64,000 nucleotides of DNA from Anthoceros angustus (taxonomy: Eukaryota; Streptophyta; Anthocerotopsida; Anthocerotales; Anthocerotaceae), in assembly GCA_010909165.1 (NCBI GenBank), contig MU008184.1, positions 620,001 through 684,000 of the forward strand. The letters are read 5' to 3'. Positions within the stretch are counted from its first letter, which is position 1. Each line of letters starts with the position of its first letter. Both the position numbers and the translations under genes were made by a program. This document shows positions 47,906-59,297 of this stretch, piece by piece. The notes under the pieces were generated by a model. It was given only the letters and a program-made list of their open reading frames with translations. It was not told the origin of the DNA and did no database searches.

Positions 47906-48759
47906 GCACCATCTCCCGGCATCTCTGTGGGGCTGACCGTGGATGCTTCTTGTAGCAGACGGCCACACTAACACAGACATATACATAGGTACGTGGGCTA
48001 CGCTGTTGATGTTGATTTGGGGCTCCCCTCCGGCTACAGCCGCAATGGCAATTGCACTTTTCTTGCCATCGTCTTCATCTGCTGGTGGTACACCACATTG
48101 ACGTATGGAATATGCTTGCTCCTTACCACTGCTAAACTACAGTACTGCATTGCGTACCCAGACGGCAACGGGAACGGAAAACGGAGCCCTGTCTTAGGCC
48201 ACATTGGCCCCCTGTCCTAGGCGGCTAGGCCGCATTGGTTCAGTGGGAGTCGGAGTGTCGGGACCAGGAGGACGGGAGGGTTTAGGGTCCTTCCTCCCAG
48301 GAACGCTCCATCGGAATGACAATCTGGAAGGCTCCCTCGGAATATCACAATCTAGAAGGCTCCTCCAGAATTTCATCAATCTGGAAGGCTCTATCGGCAT
48401 ATAACAATCCGGAAGGCTCCATCGGATTTTCACAATGTGGAAGGCTTCATCGGGTTGTAGCAATTCGGAAGGCTCCATCGGATTTTCACAATGTGGAAGG
48501 CTCCGCTGGAACTATACAAGTCGCAAACGGCTGTGGGGGTGAGCGATGCAATGCTATTTGCTTCTGCCCTCATTCGGCGAGATCGAGACAGGGTTGTTAG
48601 CTGTCGATCTTATGCCAAGCTAGTGTACTGAACCTGGGATTTGCTGTTTTCGAACAGCGCAAGAGGGAACAGGAGCGGGAAAGAGAGAGCAGCAGCAGGG
48701 AGTGGCGGCCAGCCGTATCCGAAGTGCTGGAAGTCGGGGGAGCCGGGCCCGGCAGGCTG
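47906..48759. other. Spacer of duplication unit 1
   Basis: Homologous to 50678-51160 (for example 'ccagacgg(c/a)aacgggaacggaaaacg' and 'gcgatgcaatgctatttgcttctgccct'). It carries an extra minisatellite at 48316-48510. Confidence 0.7.
48316..48510. repeat. ~30-bp minisatellite, 6-7 copies
   Basis: The unit resembles 'caatctggaaggctccatcggaatttcaca'. It is absent from the matching position in the second duplication unit. Confidence 0.85.
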
Positions 48760-49107
48760 ATGGCGCAGCGCCGCAGAACGTCCCGGAGGACGATGGCCCT
48801 GCTGGTAGCGCTGCTCCTCACCATCGCCTACTACCTGTGCACGTTCTACATCGTGGGCGGCGGCGGCAACAGCAACGGCTGGCTGCAGCAGCAGGACTGG
48901 AGGTCCTCCTGGCTGCCCTACACAGACACACCGGCCAAGCGCCTGAATCCAGCCTACACACCGATGCTGAACACCACAGGGAAGGTGACGACGCAGGAGG
49001 CGTACGAGCGGCACAGCGAGCCCTTTTGGTTAGTGCGAATGCCGACTGTGAACTCTCTTTTTCGATGGGCATGCCGAGGTGACCGAATTGGAAGCATGCC
49101 GAGGTGA
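48760..49107 (+). pseudogene. PMT 5' fragment fused to PP2C sequence (duplication junction)
   Basis: The ORF starts like the PMT gene downstream (MAQRRRTSRRTMALL, a transmembrane segment ALLVALLLTIAYYLCTFYI, then SSWLP). It reaches TQEAYERHSE, where the full gene continues GAETRPFCLVPPP. Here it switches at 49021-49040 to [14 protein letters not shown], which belongs to the middle of PP2C copy 1 ([13 protein letters not shown] at about 46290). It stops at 49107. The join lies at a short shared PFxLV coding stretch. Confidence 0.85.
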
Positions 49108-50677
49108 ACGAATTCGAAGTATGCCGAGCTGACCGAATTGGAAGTAGAGGCCAGACAGCCTGAGTTGCCAGCTGTTGGCAGCGCAGCTGGGTCGGAGGAG
49201 AATTTTGCGGGTTCAAGGGTTCCCAGGGGCACGCCCATGATGTGAGGCAAGGGGCAGTGTTCATACTCTGCAGCTCCGCCTTCTGGCTGTGTGCGTTAAG
49301 AATTTCCTAGGTGGGTTACTGAATGGGCCTGCATGAAGTGCAGGATTGGAGATGTGCCTCAGGATGAAGAGGACTGGAATTACAAGCTTGAGTCTGCAGG
49401 TTCCGTGTTGCCGAAGGCTGACAAGGTCCTTTCTCTCTTGCGCGCCGATGCATGTTGTTGGACATACGGATGCATATTGCATGGGGAGTTCTACGGTGTT
49501 GGAATTCCAGCGTACCCCCCTTCTGTTGTTGGCTGAATCGTAAATGGTTGCAGGTAGCTACTGGCGGAGATGATGCTTTTTTCATCACGGAGACCAATTG
49601 GATTGGTGTTGCTGATGGTGTTGGTGGCTGGGCAAGCTCGGGTACTAAATTCTCGCTCCTTCCATTTCTCCGCACTCCAGCAGATGTGGCTCTCGTTGCA
49701 CAAGTGTTCTGACAGGAGCTGCCCCTGGCAGGAGTGGATGCTGGAATTTATTCCAGGGAATTGATGGCAAACTGTAAAGCATTTGCGCTGGCTCTGAAGT
49801 CTAGTGGGAAACCCTCTGGTGTACTGGCGAGGGCACATCGCCGAACTCTCTCGAGGGGCTCGGCTACTGCGGTTTTGGCTATGTTGCGGAACCAGGTAAA
49901 ACAAAGAAACATCATCGTCTTCTTGTATTCAAGTTCCAGTTGCTGCCTAATGAGTGCCGGAATTGTGGAGGGGCAACCAATGCGAACTGAGTGAGACGGT
50001 TTCTCGTGTCCCTGTGTGCAGACGCTTCACGTTGTCAATGTCGGAGACTCTGGATTTCTGCTAATCCGGAGGGGAGAGTGTGTTGCGAGATCCACGCCAA
50101 TGCAGCACAGCTTCAACTTCCCTCTCCAGCTAAGCAGAGACAACTACGAAAAGCCCGACGTGAGTTATAGCCAGCCAACCCTTCTTCTGCTTCTTGAAAC
50201 ACGAAGCCATCGCAGCCTAGTGAGGTGAGACTATGCACTTGACGAAAGCAATTGTATTATGGCTGGAATGCTGTGCAGAACTACGAGCTGGACGTGCAGA
50301 AAGGAGACGTGATCATTCTAGGCACTGATGGTCTCTTCGACAACCTATTCGAGCGCAAAATCGTGGAGGTGGTTGTGGCGTTTAAGGAGAGACATGGGGC
50401 TGGACCCAGGGTGCGTTTTGTCTACAACTTTCTTCCCTCCCCAGTCACAGAGGGCCCAGTCCTGGGCCCCCTCCCATTACATTCACCAACTCACTGACTT
50501 GGGTGGTTTGAACTTGGAGTGCAGGAGTTGGCCAAGCTCTTAGCTACCTTGGCTCGTCATGCGTCGAAGTCGCAAAGTGGACAGAGCCCTTTCTCCACCG
50601 GAGCCCGGGCACTAGGCTTAAAGCACCAAGGGGGCAAAGAAGATGACATCACTGTGGTAGTATCTTTCGTAACGTAG
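49108..50677 (+). pseudogene. PTC7-like PP2C phosphatase, copy 2, lacking its own 5' exons
   Basis: It repeats the catalytic exons of copy 1: one ending 49425 (YKLESAGSVLPKADK), then 49554-49641, 49732-49895, 50022-50159, 50279-50410 and 50525-50677. All borders and phases are kept: [60 protein letters not shown] and [12 protein letters not shown]. The first metal-loop residue reads GGDDA instead of GGEDA. Exons 1-2 are replaced by the PMT fragment, so normal expression and targeting are unlikely. The catalytic part is still open, so a chimeric transcript is possible. Confidence 0.75.
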
Positions 50678-51043
50678 GTAGTATCTTCCGAAATCTCCGC
50701 AGACCTGACAGCGGATTCGGATCCGTCTAGCAGCAGACAGTCACACTAACACACATGTAGATTTGTAGTAATAAGCATGCCCTCTAATAATCACGAAACC
50801 ACTGTGTTGCGTCACCCAGACGGAAACGGGAACGGAAAACGAAACCCTGTACTCGCTCGCTTTGGCGCAGTGGGAGTCGGCACCAAGAGGAGGGCCGCAT
50901 CGGCATTGCGCAATCCAGGAAGCACAGGCCGCCGGGCTTTGTGTGTAAGCGGTTGCGATCCCGGGGACCAGCGATGCAATGCTATTTGCTTCTGCCCTCG
51001 TCCGGCGAGCTGTAGCTACAGCTGGTGCGATCCGGGAGCCGCT

Positions 51044-52963
51044 ATGGAGCGTGAACGGGAACAGGAGGAGCTCGTGGAGCGGGTAAGAGAGAGCAGCAGC
51101 AGGGACTGGCGCGCAGCCCTTACCAAGGGTCTGGAAGATGGGGCAGCTGGGGTAGGCAGGCTGATGGCGCAGCTCCACGACATGTCCCCGGGGAAGGTGG
51201 TGCTTCTGGCGACTCTCCTCCTCTCCATCTCCTTCTACCTGGGCACGCTCTGGACTAAAGGCGGCGGCGGCGGCGGCGGGCAGCAGCAGCATGGGCAGCA
51301 GCAAGACCTGTCCTCCTCCTGGCTGCCCAACACCATCGGCCTGGCTAAGAGGCCGAACACGCTCCTGGGCACCCCGGACAAGGTGATGAACGTCTGCCCG
51401 GGCTCCTTCTCCGACTACGTCCCCTGCTACGACCCGGCCTACACCCAGACCCTGAATGTGACAGGGAGTGTGACGGCGGAAGATGCGTACGAGCGGCACT
51501 GCGAGGGGGCTGAGACGCGGCCCTTCTGCCTGGTGCCGCCTCCGGCAGGGTACCGGGTCCCGGTGCGATGGCCGGAGAGCAGGGATCATGTGTATCTGGC
51601 CAATGTGAACCACACGAAGCTGGCGCGGAAGAAGGGCGGGCAGAATTGGATGCGGGTGAACGGGAGCTGGGTGGAGTTCCCGGGGCGCGGGACGCACTTC
51701 ACGCGGGGAGCCGCGGAGTACATCCAGCGGATCGGGGACGCGGTGTCGCAGCAGCTGGGGGATCTGAACACGGCGGGGGTTTCGCAGGTGCTGGACGTGG
51801 GGTGCGGGGTGGCCAGCTTCGGGGCGTACTTGCTGGACCTGGGGATCCAGACCATGTGCTTCGCCGAGGTGGATAACCACGAGAGCAAGATCCAGTTCGT
51901 GCTGGAAAGAGGGTTGCCGGCCATGATCGCGTTTCTGGGAGGGTCGCGGCTGCCGTATCCGAGCCGGGCGTTCGAGATGGTGCATTGCTCGCGGTGTCGG
52001 GTTGGATGGCATGAGAAGGGCGGGGCGTACCTCATGGAGGTGGACAGGTTGCTGAGGGTGGGAGGGTTTTTTGTGTATTCGGCCCCGCCGGTGTATAATT
52101 CCCGGCGCCCGTTCAAGGCGCAGTGGGATTTCATGGTGAACTTGGCGGATTACATGTGCTGGAAGCTGGTGTCGCAGGACGCGCAGACGGCGGTGTGGCG
52201 GAAGACGGCGGGGAAGAAGTGCCAGCAGAAGATGCAGATGTATAAGTATATTACGGTGTGTGAGGACCAGGATATGGATAAGGCGTGGAATGTGACGCTG
52301 AAGGAGTGCGTGTATCCGCTGGAAGACGCGAGCGAGGTGGAAAGGCTCCCCAGGTGGCCTGATAGGCTGCATTACTTTCCCAGGAGGATGGGGAAGGTGT
52401 CGGAAAAGTATACCGAGGAGAAGTATAAGGAGGACTCGGCGCTGTGGGAGAAGCATGTTGAGTTCTACTGGAAGGTGATGGGGGTGGATGATAGTGCGAT
52501 AAGGAATGTGATGGATATGAATGCGATTCTGGGAGGGTTTGCTGCGGCGTTGGTGGGGAAGCCGTTGTGGGTTATGAATGTGGTGCCTGTGGGGATGAAG
52601 AACACTCTGCCTGTTATTTATGACAGAGGGCTGCTTGGGGTTGCGCATGACTGGGCTGAACCCTTCGGGACCTACCCTAGAACGTATGACCTCATCCACT
52701 CCTACAGGCTCATTTCCACTCTGCTTAAGAAGTCTGGCAAAGTGGGTAACCAGATTGTGGATCTCATGCTGGAAATGGACCGGATTCTGCGACCGAAGGG
52801 CTGGGTCATCATCCGGGACTCTTCAGCTTATGTGCAACAGGTTGCCGAGTTGGCTCCCAAGTTCTTGTGGAAAGCAGACATTCATCACATTTATGTGGGT
52901 GGCGAAGTTGATGAGCATGAGCTCATCCTGGTGTGCCAGAAACAGTTCTGGATCATACAATGA
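51044..52963 (+). CDS. PMT/QUA-type pectin methyltransferase family protein
   Basis: Intronless, 639 residues from ATG 51044; the frame is open to ATG 50777 and a third candidate start is 51164. A type II membrane anchor (KVVLLATLLLSISFYLGTLW) precedes a Gly/Gln linker, so the catalytic part faces the Golgi lumen. The conserved start of the domain has YVPCYDP and RHCEGAETRPFCLVPPPAGY. SAM-binding motif I is VLDVGCGVASFGAYLLDLGI. Then come MVHCSRCRVGWHEKGG with RLLRVGGFFVYSAPPVY, YRNVMDMNAILGGFAAAL-like text, and MDRILRPKGWVIIRD near the end. Family members methylesterify homogalacturonan (QUA2/QUA3). The 5' part is duplicated upstream. Confidence 0.93.
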   Translation: MEREREQEELVERVRESSSRDWRAALTKGLEDGAAGVGRLMAQLHDMSPGKVVLLATLLLSISFYLGTLWTKGGGGGGGQQQHGQQQDLSSSWLPNTIGLAKRPNTLLGTPDKVMNVCPGSFSDYVPCYDPAYTQTLNVTGSVTAEDAYERHCEGAETRPFCLVPPPAGYRVPVRWPESRDHVYLANVNHTKLARKKGGQNWMRVNGSWVEFPGRGTHFTRGAAEYIQRIGDAVSQQLGDLNTAGVSQVLDVGCGVASFGAYLLDLGIQTMCFAEVDNHESKIQFVLERGLPAMIAFLGGSRLPYPSRAFEMVHCSRCRVGWHEKGGAYLMEVDRLLRVGGFFVYSAPPVYNSRRPFKAQWDFMVNLADYMCWKLVSQDAQTAVWRKTAGKKCQQKMQMYKYITVCEDQDMDKAWNVTLKECVYPLEDASEVERLPRWPDRLHYFPRRMGKVSEKYTEEKYKEDSALWEKHVEFYWKVMGVDDSAIRNVMDMNAILGGFAAALVGKPLWVMNVVPVGMKNTLPVIYDRGLLGVAHDWAEPFGTYPRTYDLIHSYRLISTLLKKSGKVGNQIVDLMLEMDRILRPKGWVIIRDSSAYVQQVAELAPKFLWKADIHHIYVGGEVDEHELILVCQKQFWIIQ

Positions 52964-52964
52964 T

Positions 52965-53200
52965 TTCCCCTCCTACAAGCAAAAGTGTTGGCAGTGGTTC
53001 TTTGCCAGCTGAAGGTCTTTCCCACCTCCTACAAACACAAGTGTTGACAGTGATTCTGTGCCAGCAAAAGGTTTTTCCCACCTCCTACAAGCAAGCACAA
53101 GTGTTGGCAGTGGTTTCGTGCCACCAGAACGTCTTTCCCATCTCCTACGAGCAAAATGTTGGCATTGATTTCGTGCCAGCAAGAGATCTTTCCCACCTCT
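52965..53200. repeat. ~66-bp tandem repeat downstream of the PMT gene, ~4 copies
   Basis: The unit resembles 'cacctcctacaagcaaaagtgttggcagtggttctgtgccagcaaaaggtctttcc'. It starts directly after the PMT stop codon, so it would lie in the 3' UTR. Confidence 0.85.
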
Positions 53201-53489
53201 TTCAGCAAATGGCTCCCAGCGAACAAAGGGAATGCCTGTTGCACCATGTGACTGAAGAGCATAACAATTTTGTTCTCGCTGCCTTCTGTAGACGCATTCC
53301 CGGTTCTGTGCCAATTGCAGTACTAGCTGACCGCAGGACCTGGAAGACGCGGCGGTGGATGCGCAGCGTCACGTTCCACGTGCCTGCTCATTTTTCCAAG
53401 ATTGTCGGGGCAACAACATGCACCGCTTGTCTGCTTATGTAGATCCCTAAGTCCTTAGCTTCGTGTGCAATAGCCGATAAGCTTAAGCC

Positions 53490-54829
53490 ATGGCCGGAGG
53501 GATGCCTTACGGTGAAGAGCCTGTGCAGTTCGTACAGCTCCCAGATTCAAGAAAAATTTCTTACAGAGTGCAGGGAGCCAGCCAAGACGATGCTAAGCAC
53601 AACCTCCTTGTCCTCCATGGCCTGGGATCCTCCAGGAAGGCTGGCATCCCAGGTCAGCTTTCGCGAACTTCACAACCCCCCTGCATTCCTCTCTGCACTT
53701 TGATTCAGTCACGTGGATCAATGGCAAGTGACCAGGTGCTGGCTGGACCCGTGTGTAGGTGTTTCTGACGACTTGCTCAAGGAGTTCGGTGTGCGAATGG
53801 TTGCCATTGACAGACCAGGCACGGGACAGAGTGACCCCGACTACCAACAGAGCTTCCTGTCGGTCTCCCAAGACGTTGAGTGCGTCATGGACAGCCTGGG
53901 CATGGGTGAGAAAGTGTGGTTGCTGGGATTCTCTTGTGGCGGTGGCTACTCATGGGCTGCTGCTTACCATATTCCCCACCGTGTTGCTGGTCTCATCCTC
54001 TTCTGTCCCGTCGGGAACTACTGTTGGAAGGTCTGCAAGCTATCCTTCGAATCATTCTCCTTGCAACGCACACTACTCTCTGCATGCCTGCCCTCGTGCC
54101 CACACACGCACGTCTCTAGTGTGTTATCCTAGTACACCGAGCTTTGCTAACGCCATGTCTTCTGCTGGCCAGGGCATCACCAGGGCAGAGAGGCGAGAAA
54201 TGTCAACCAGCCTAACAGCTTCCACTTTCATGGCTATGGGGAAGTACATACCCATCTGGCTCACTGCCTGGTACATGCGCACGATAATCGTTCCACGAGC
54301 TGGCGTGACGTGGGTGCAGTCGTGCCAGAAGAAGCTGTCACCCCCTGATCGCGCTCACCTGCTGCAATTGGAAGCTTCAGCGGATTTGATGCGCAGGTGA
54401 GCACTTGTAGCAATCCACACCACCTTCTCGTCTGGAAATTGATCAAATTGAACCAGGATTCTCATACACTTTGAACAACGTTGCCTCTTTCACTCCTGCA
54501 GGGATAATATGGAGTCTCTCACACTCAGCCAGGGTTACGGCATGGCCAAGGACCTCGAAATCGTTTCCCGAGATTGGGGATTTGAACCACAAGATATTCC
54601 CAAGGTTTTCAAAGGACCCATCCACCTATGGCACGGAGACCAGGACTGGCTGGTGCCCCTCAAGCTACAGCTGTGGATCAAATCCCAAATCCCTGAGGCA
54701 GTAACTCTTCATGTCCTGGAAGGAGAAGGGCACCTTTCCTGGTTCTGCTTTAACGACAAGGCACATCGGCAAGTCCTGAGCACAGCATTCCGCCTTCCGC
54801 ACCCCGCACAACTAGAAGCCTGGAGGTGA
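53490..54829 (+). CDS. Alpha/beta-hydrolase fold protein
   Basis: Four exons join in frame: 53490-53652, 53759-54030, 54173-54396 and 54502-54829, giving 328 residues. The fold's landmarks are present: the oxyanion stretch LLVLHGLGSS, then MVAIDRPGTGQSDPD, the nucleophile elbow LLGFSCGGGYSW (GxSxG), the acid in WHGDQDWLVP and the base in LEGEGHLSW. The lid is between about residues 145 and 225. It belongs to a plant family of soluble hydrolases with unknown substrate. No signal peptide was found. It starts about 530 bp after the PMT gene, same strand. Confidence 0.9.
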
Positions 54830-56149
54830 AGCATGCTCGTTGTCGAAAATCCATGCAGACGTTGGATCAACACTCTACTCAGCCTTAAACCGGACCGGAT
54901 CCTCCATCCTTAGCAACGTCGAGTACAGTTGGAAGCAACCCAGCTGCCACAAGTCGGGTGACCAAGCGGCTCCGGGAAACGGGCTCCTGCGAGGTGGGTC
55001 CCGACCTTTGTGAACGGGGTCCGTCCCGTGGCCCGCACCGGGTGACCGTCTAAGTCTCCAGTCTAAGCTTGTTGTCTCTCATTGAACAGTTTTCCCAGGT
55101 CTTGGCTTGTTAACTCTCCTTTCCAAGCTTACGTCGCTTTCTCCATTTTCATGTTTATATATTTAACATAAATATGTCTATTATATTTATATATAATTAA
55201 TATTTGATATTGAAAATAAAACCTATAATATCATAAGCAATTCAGTTTTTTAGTATGATTAGGGCTTTATTAAAGATTAACAAACAATATAAAGCTCTAC
55301 AAACATATCGTCAATGTCCAAGACTCGAAACCAACTTCTTAATTGCAACTTGCTGCAACCACACCTAATATAAGTAGTTAAATTGGTGAACTATTCAACT
55401 TGAAACAATCCATATTTAAGGTTAATATTGATTAATCATCCATGGTTTTTCATACATGCACAATGAACTCCAAACAAACGACTTTTTTGCCTATTTGTGA
55501 TACACGTATACATAATCTTTCTCAACTGGACACAACACACATAATTTGGTCATCCTCTCCAATATCAAAGATGTGGGTTCTCGATTGATTTGTGTACAAG
55601 TGGGTAAAAGTGGTGAATATTAAGGATACGCCACAAACATAATGTCTAGATCATGTTGAACCAATAAAAACTACATAGAAGACATGATTATGTATGAAAC
55701 ACAAAAATCATGACAGGAATGATAGAAAAATACTAATAAAAACTAAAGACATGAGGGAAGCACAATTACTTCTTATGTTGTGACATTGGGTTATCCAGAA
55801 GTATCAATATAGAGTGCAGACCATTACCATTATTAAACAAGTGGTCTCACACCAATGCTAGAAGTCATAAGGGTAGGACTAATTCTCACCATATGTGCTT
55901 TTATCTTTATCTTTATCTAGAGGGTGATCTCCCAGGGAAGACCTCACACAAGGTAGGCTCCCGCGCCAAATAGTGGGATGATTTCAAATAATACACATCC
56001 ACCTAGAGTGGAATGATTTCAAGGAGGAGGCCAATGTGCCTAGAGTGGGACGATTTCAAAGGACCCGAAAGGGGGCGTAAAGGATGGCGCCCCATCCCGG
56101 TACGAATCCACCCATGTGAGGGAGGTTGGCGTGCCCGTAAAGTCACTGT
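54830..56149. other. AT-rich intergenic region
   Basis: No gene seen. The first 250 bp are GC-rich with possible decayed repeat. 55150-55900 is strongly AT-rich. Confidence 0.45.
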
Positions 56150-56405
56150 GAAACAACTTGAAAGAACACACATCTGCCCGTTAAGAGGCACAAAGAATGG
56201 CTCCCCATCCAGACGAAAGGCCAGCGCACCCATAAACGGCGCACCCATTTGAAAGAACACACAGCTGCCCGTCAAGGGACGCAAAGAATGGCTCCCCATC
56301 CTGACAAAAAGCCGGCACACCCACAAACGACGCACCCACAAAGTGAAATGATTTGAAGAGAACACATTTGCCTGTCGAGAGGCGCAAAAAATGGCACTGC
56401 ATCCT
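56150..56405. repeat. ~90-bp tandem repeat, ~3 copies
   Basis: The unit contains 'gaacacacatctgcccgtcaag(a)ggcgcaaagaatggctccccatcc' and 'cgcacccataaacggcgcaccca'. Similar text upstream (about 56000-56100) is a more decayed copy. Confidence 0.8.
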
Positions 56406-57429
56406 TGTACTGATCAGCCCGTAGGCTGCTTAACTGAAGAGTTATTATCTTAAGAACAACAACAACAATGGTATACATGTCCACTAAGGGTGAAAGGTGC
56501 ACCATGGGACAAAAAAAGCACAGCGAAAAAGTGGTAGAAAAAAAATCATACACTTACATACATCTGAACTAAAGAGACAGACTCAGTGAAAAGGAAGTAA
56601 TGCAAACACAAGCGGAACCGAACTAGTGTATGTGCAGCCCCACTCTTGAAATAGTTTGAAGTGTAGTGATGTGAATTGAAGTGTTGTGCGCAACTTCAAT
56701 TCACATATAATGTGGAGGACAAAAAGCTTTGAGTTCTATGGGGTGAGAAGGTGGACCGGTGAAGTTTTGTCATCTAGAATTTCAATGCTGCCAGACCAGC
56801 AATGGATTGTTTCAAAATAAGGAGGGTATGGAGGCAAGGGATATAAAAATATGTATCGCAATATTAAATATATATATAAATATTACAATCCAGAGAAAAA
56901 AGAAGATAATGGAGATGATAATTATCAAGTATTATGAGCCTGTAAAAGAGTTAGAAAAAAAAAGTGACAGTTGTGAAATGTCTTAAAATAAATGCACTTA
57001 GTGGGGTATCCGACGTGATCGTTTCCATTCATGTGGCCATGTTCAGCATTCATGGCCAGTCTGGTCTGGCAATGCCACCTTATCCTACCATTGGTGGTTG
57101 TCCACGTTATGAAGCGGCAAAGCTATCCATGGCCACATTAGGGCACGACTCAAGGTCAGGAGATAATGCACAAGGCTTCAGAGTCTAGATATGTCTGCAA
57201 AATAGAATTATCCCAGGATGTTTAGTTTGAAGAAGTCCCAAAATGGACTTATTATCCTAAGTAGCAAACAAAGCACAAGAAGATTAACTAGCAAAAACCT
57301 AATCCCACGAACAAGGATAAGCCATATTAGCTGACCTGAGATGCTTGTGACAACCGACACAATGCTATGGAAGAAGGACAAGGTGTGGGACAAGTATGTA
57401 TGTTTCTTCATTATTAAGAAGATAATCTA
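56406..57429. other. Intergenic region
   Basis: AT-rich, no gene supported. Confidence 0.4.
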
Positions 57430-57649
57430 TTAGAAGAAGAAGAAGAATTTTATTTAAGTCCACTAAGGACGGATTTCCATCATGGGACTTGGTACTTAAC
57501 AACTTGTACCATGGTGTGCCTAAGCTACTTGCACCAAGGGCATCCACTCTCTTTAGGCACCCCATCTAAGTACCGATCTAAGCCAGGATGCTTAATCACG
57601 AGGTTCTTATAATTGTGTGTCCATTTGGCCTAAGCCATTTGGACACACA
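57430..57649 (-). mobile_element. SINE-like element, copy E (near full length)
   Basis: Near full-length member, from the (AAG)n end to the TGTGTCCA..TGGACACA hairpin end. A spurious minus ORF across it (starting MGCLKRVDALGAS) matches one at 27.9 kb only because both are this repeat. Confidence 0.75.
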
Positions 57650-58118
57650 TTATAGAGAAGGCAGACATCTCCAAATCCAAATTCTTATGGACTTGCAACT
57701 CCTACATATATAGCCTTTTAGTCTTATATTGTGCTATCTTCTTGGTTCATCTCGACCATAGCCTGCTAAATATTCCTTTTATTCTCTAGAAAGCTATTCC
57801 ATAGATATAGCTTGCCCTTTTTATATTTATCTTAGTATTCTAGAATTAATCTAAATATCTATGGACAAATCCTTATGTTTAGGGTCCTCCCATCATACCA
57901 CATGTCATACATCATCCACATGCCACATGACATACATAAGTCACATGCCATGCCATACCCATAGCATCATCCATCGTACCAACCTAGCTACCCGACCTAC
58001 AATCTACTATCTTTATTTTGTACATAGCTTATGATCCATCTATGCCTTGACATGGCCTATCTGATGTGCCTCTGTTTTTTCATCCTAACAAGGGCACCTA
58101 GGTAGTTGTGGCATTTCC
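57650..58118. other. AT-rich intergenic region
   Basis: No gene seen. It contains simple 'catgccacatgacatacat' runs at 57900-57960. Confidence 0.4.
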
Positions 58119-58421
58119 TCACGCAGTCGCTAAATCAGAAGAACCTGTTTGGATCATGCTCTCATGGCTTTCTTCATCAGGAATCTTGTTCAGGTCGAAG
58201 CTGTGTTCAATGTTCTCCCGTCCATTCAAACTCTTGTTCTCCATATCTGAAGAAAATCTAGTCCCCATTTGGATCATGCTCTCATGACTTTCTTCATCAG
58301 GAATCTTGTTCAGGTCGAAGTTGTGTTTAACGTTCACCCGTCCATTCAAACTCTTGTTCTCCATATTCGAAGAAAATCTAGCCATGGATCCATCACCTAA
58401 CAATACCTCAGTTCTATCCAT
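58119..58421 (-). CDS. Small ORF with two DLNxxP (EAR-like) repeats
   Basis: 100 residues on the minus strand from ATG 58421. It contains two copies of a ~40-residue unit, each RFSS(N/D)MENKSLNGR followed by (N/H)SFDLNKIPDEESHESMI. FDLNKIP fits the DLNxxP form of the EAR repression motif used by plant co-repressor-recruiting proteins. There is no DNA-binding domain. It could be a surviving exon of a larger regulator or a chance product of a 120-bp tandem duplication (about 58147-58383). No splice partner was identified. Confidence 0.35.
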   Translation of the reverse strand: MDRTEVLLGDGSMARFSSNMENKSLNGRVNVKHNFDLNKIPDEESHESMIQMGTRFSSDMENKSLNGRENIEHSFDLNKIPDEESHESMIQTGSSDLATA

Positions 58422-58445
58422 AGTCCCCAGATAAGGGGGATACAA

Positions 58446-59297
58446 TGATAGTGTCTAGACTCTTTTGTGACTTTGCACATATGCCTCAATTTCATGTGCA
58501 TGCGCTACCGCCAGATGAGGAGCCAACTGGCCAATATTCTTTTGACTTGCCTCGAAAGATCTAGAGTAGTCAGGCTCATGGAGCCATCTTCATATTTGTC
58601 TTGCTCAAACCTCGTCTCCTCTACATCAAAACCAAAATTTGGTATAGTATTATATAGAGTAGATGCCTCAGGTGGAGATCAACCAAACCAGATCAAGCTA
58701 ACTTGATGAACCATAACACATGAAAGATGACCATCTTACTTACCACTGCCCACTCCAACTGTTAAGCCACTATTGTTTCCCAACCAAGTAAGGGCATCTA
58801 ATGGCACTAGTGAGATTGCGGCATTGCCTTGGAATTCTCTAATTAGCAAGAACTCATATCCATGTCGCCTAACATCTGTATATCCATACCTAATTGTGAG
58901 CTATCCCATTGACAGTGAATGCATATCTATGTCTTTTATAATTTATATAACTATATTTTTCATTAAAAAACAACACTTCACCTCTCTATGGGCATGGGGA
59001 GATAGACCCATCAGCCTTGTGCTTGATACTTGTTCCTATTGATAATCCATGGTACCCTGTGTCAGGTTGTTTAGTGGCTCTGTCATTGCATGAACGATGA
59101 CGTTTTAGTTGATTGAGACTCCGACGACTCGAATTGTCCCATTTTATACTATGGTGAACCTAATAAGGTAGTAGCGACAAAACTGAAAGCACTTAGTGCG
59201 GAAAGTCCTTAGTTTAGAAAACACTTATGTAGCTCTAGTTTGGAAAGTGTGGAGTCGAGTCCTCCGGCTCGCATCTGGCGGCCGAGCTTGGGATGCC
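58446..59297. other. Intergenic region upstream of the alpha-glucosidase gene
   Basis: No gene. The frame of the alpha-glucosidase is open back to 59196 without an ATG before 59298. Confidence 0.4.

Noticed and set aside
50741-52699. 652-codon open frame on the minus strand
   Set aside because: It is the antisense shadow of the GC-rich PMT coding sequence; its His/Arg/Pro-rich translation matches no fold and the + strand frame has all family motifs.
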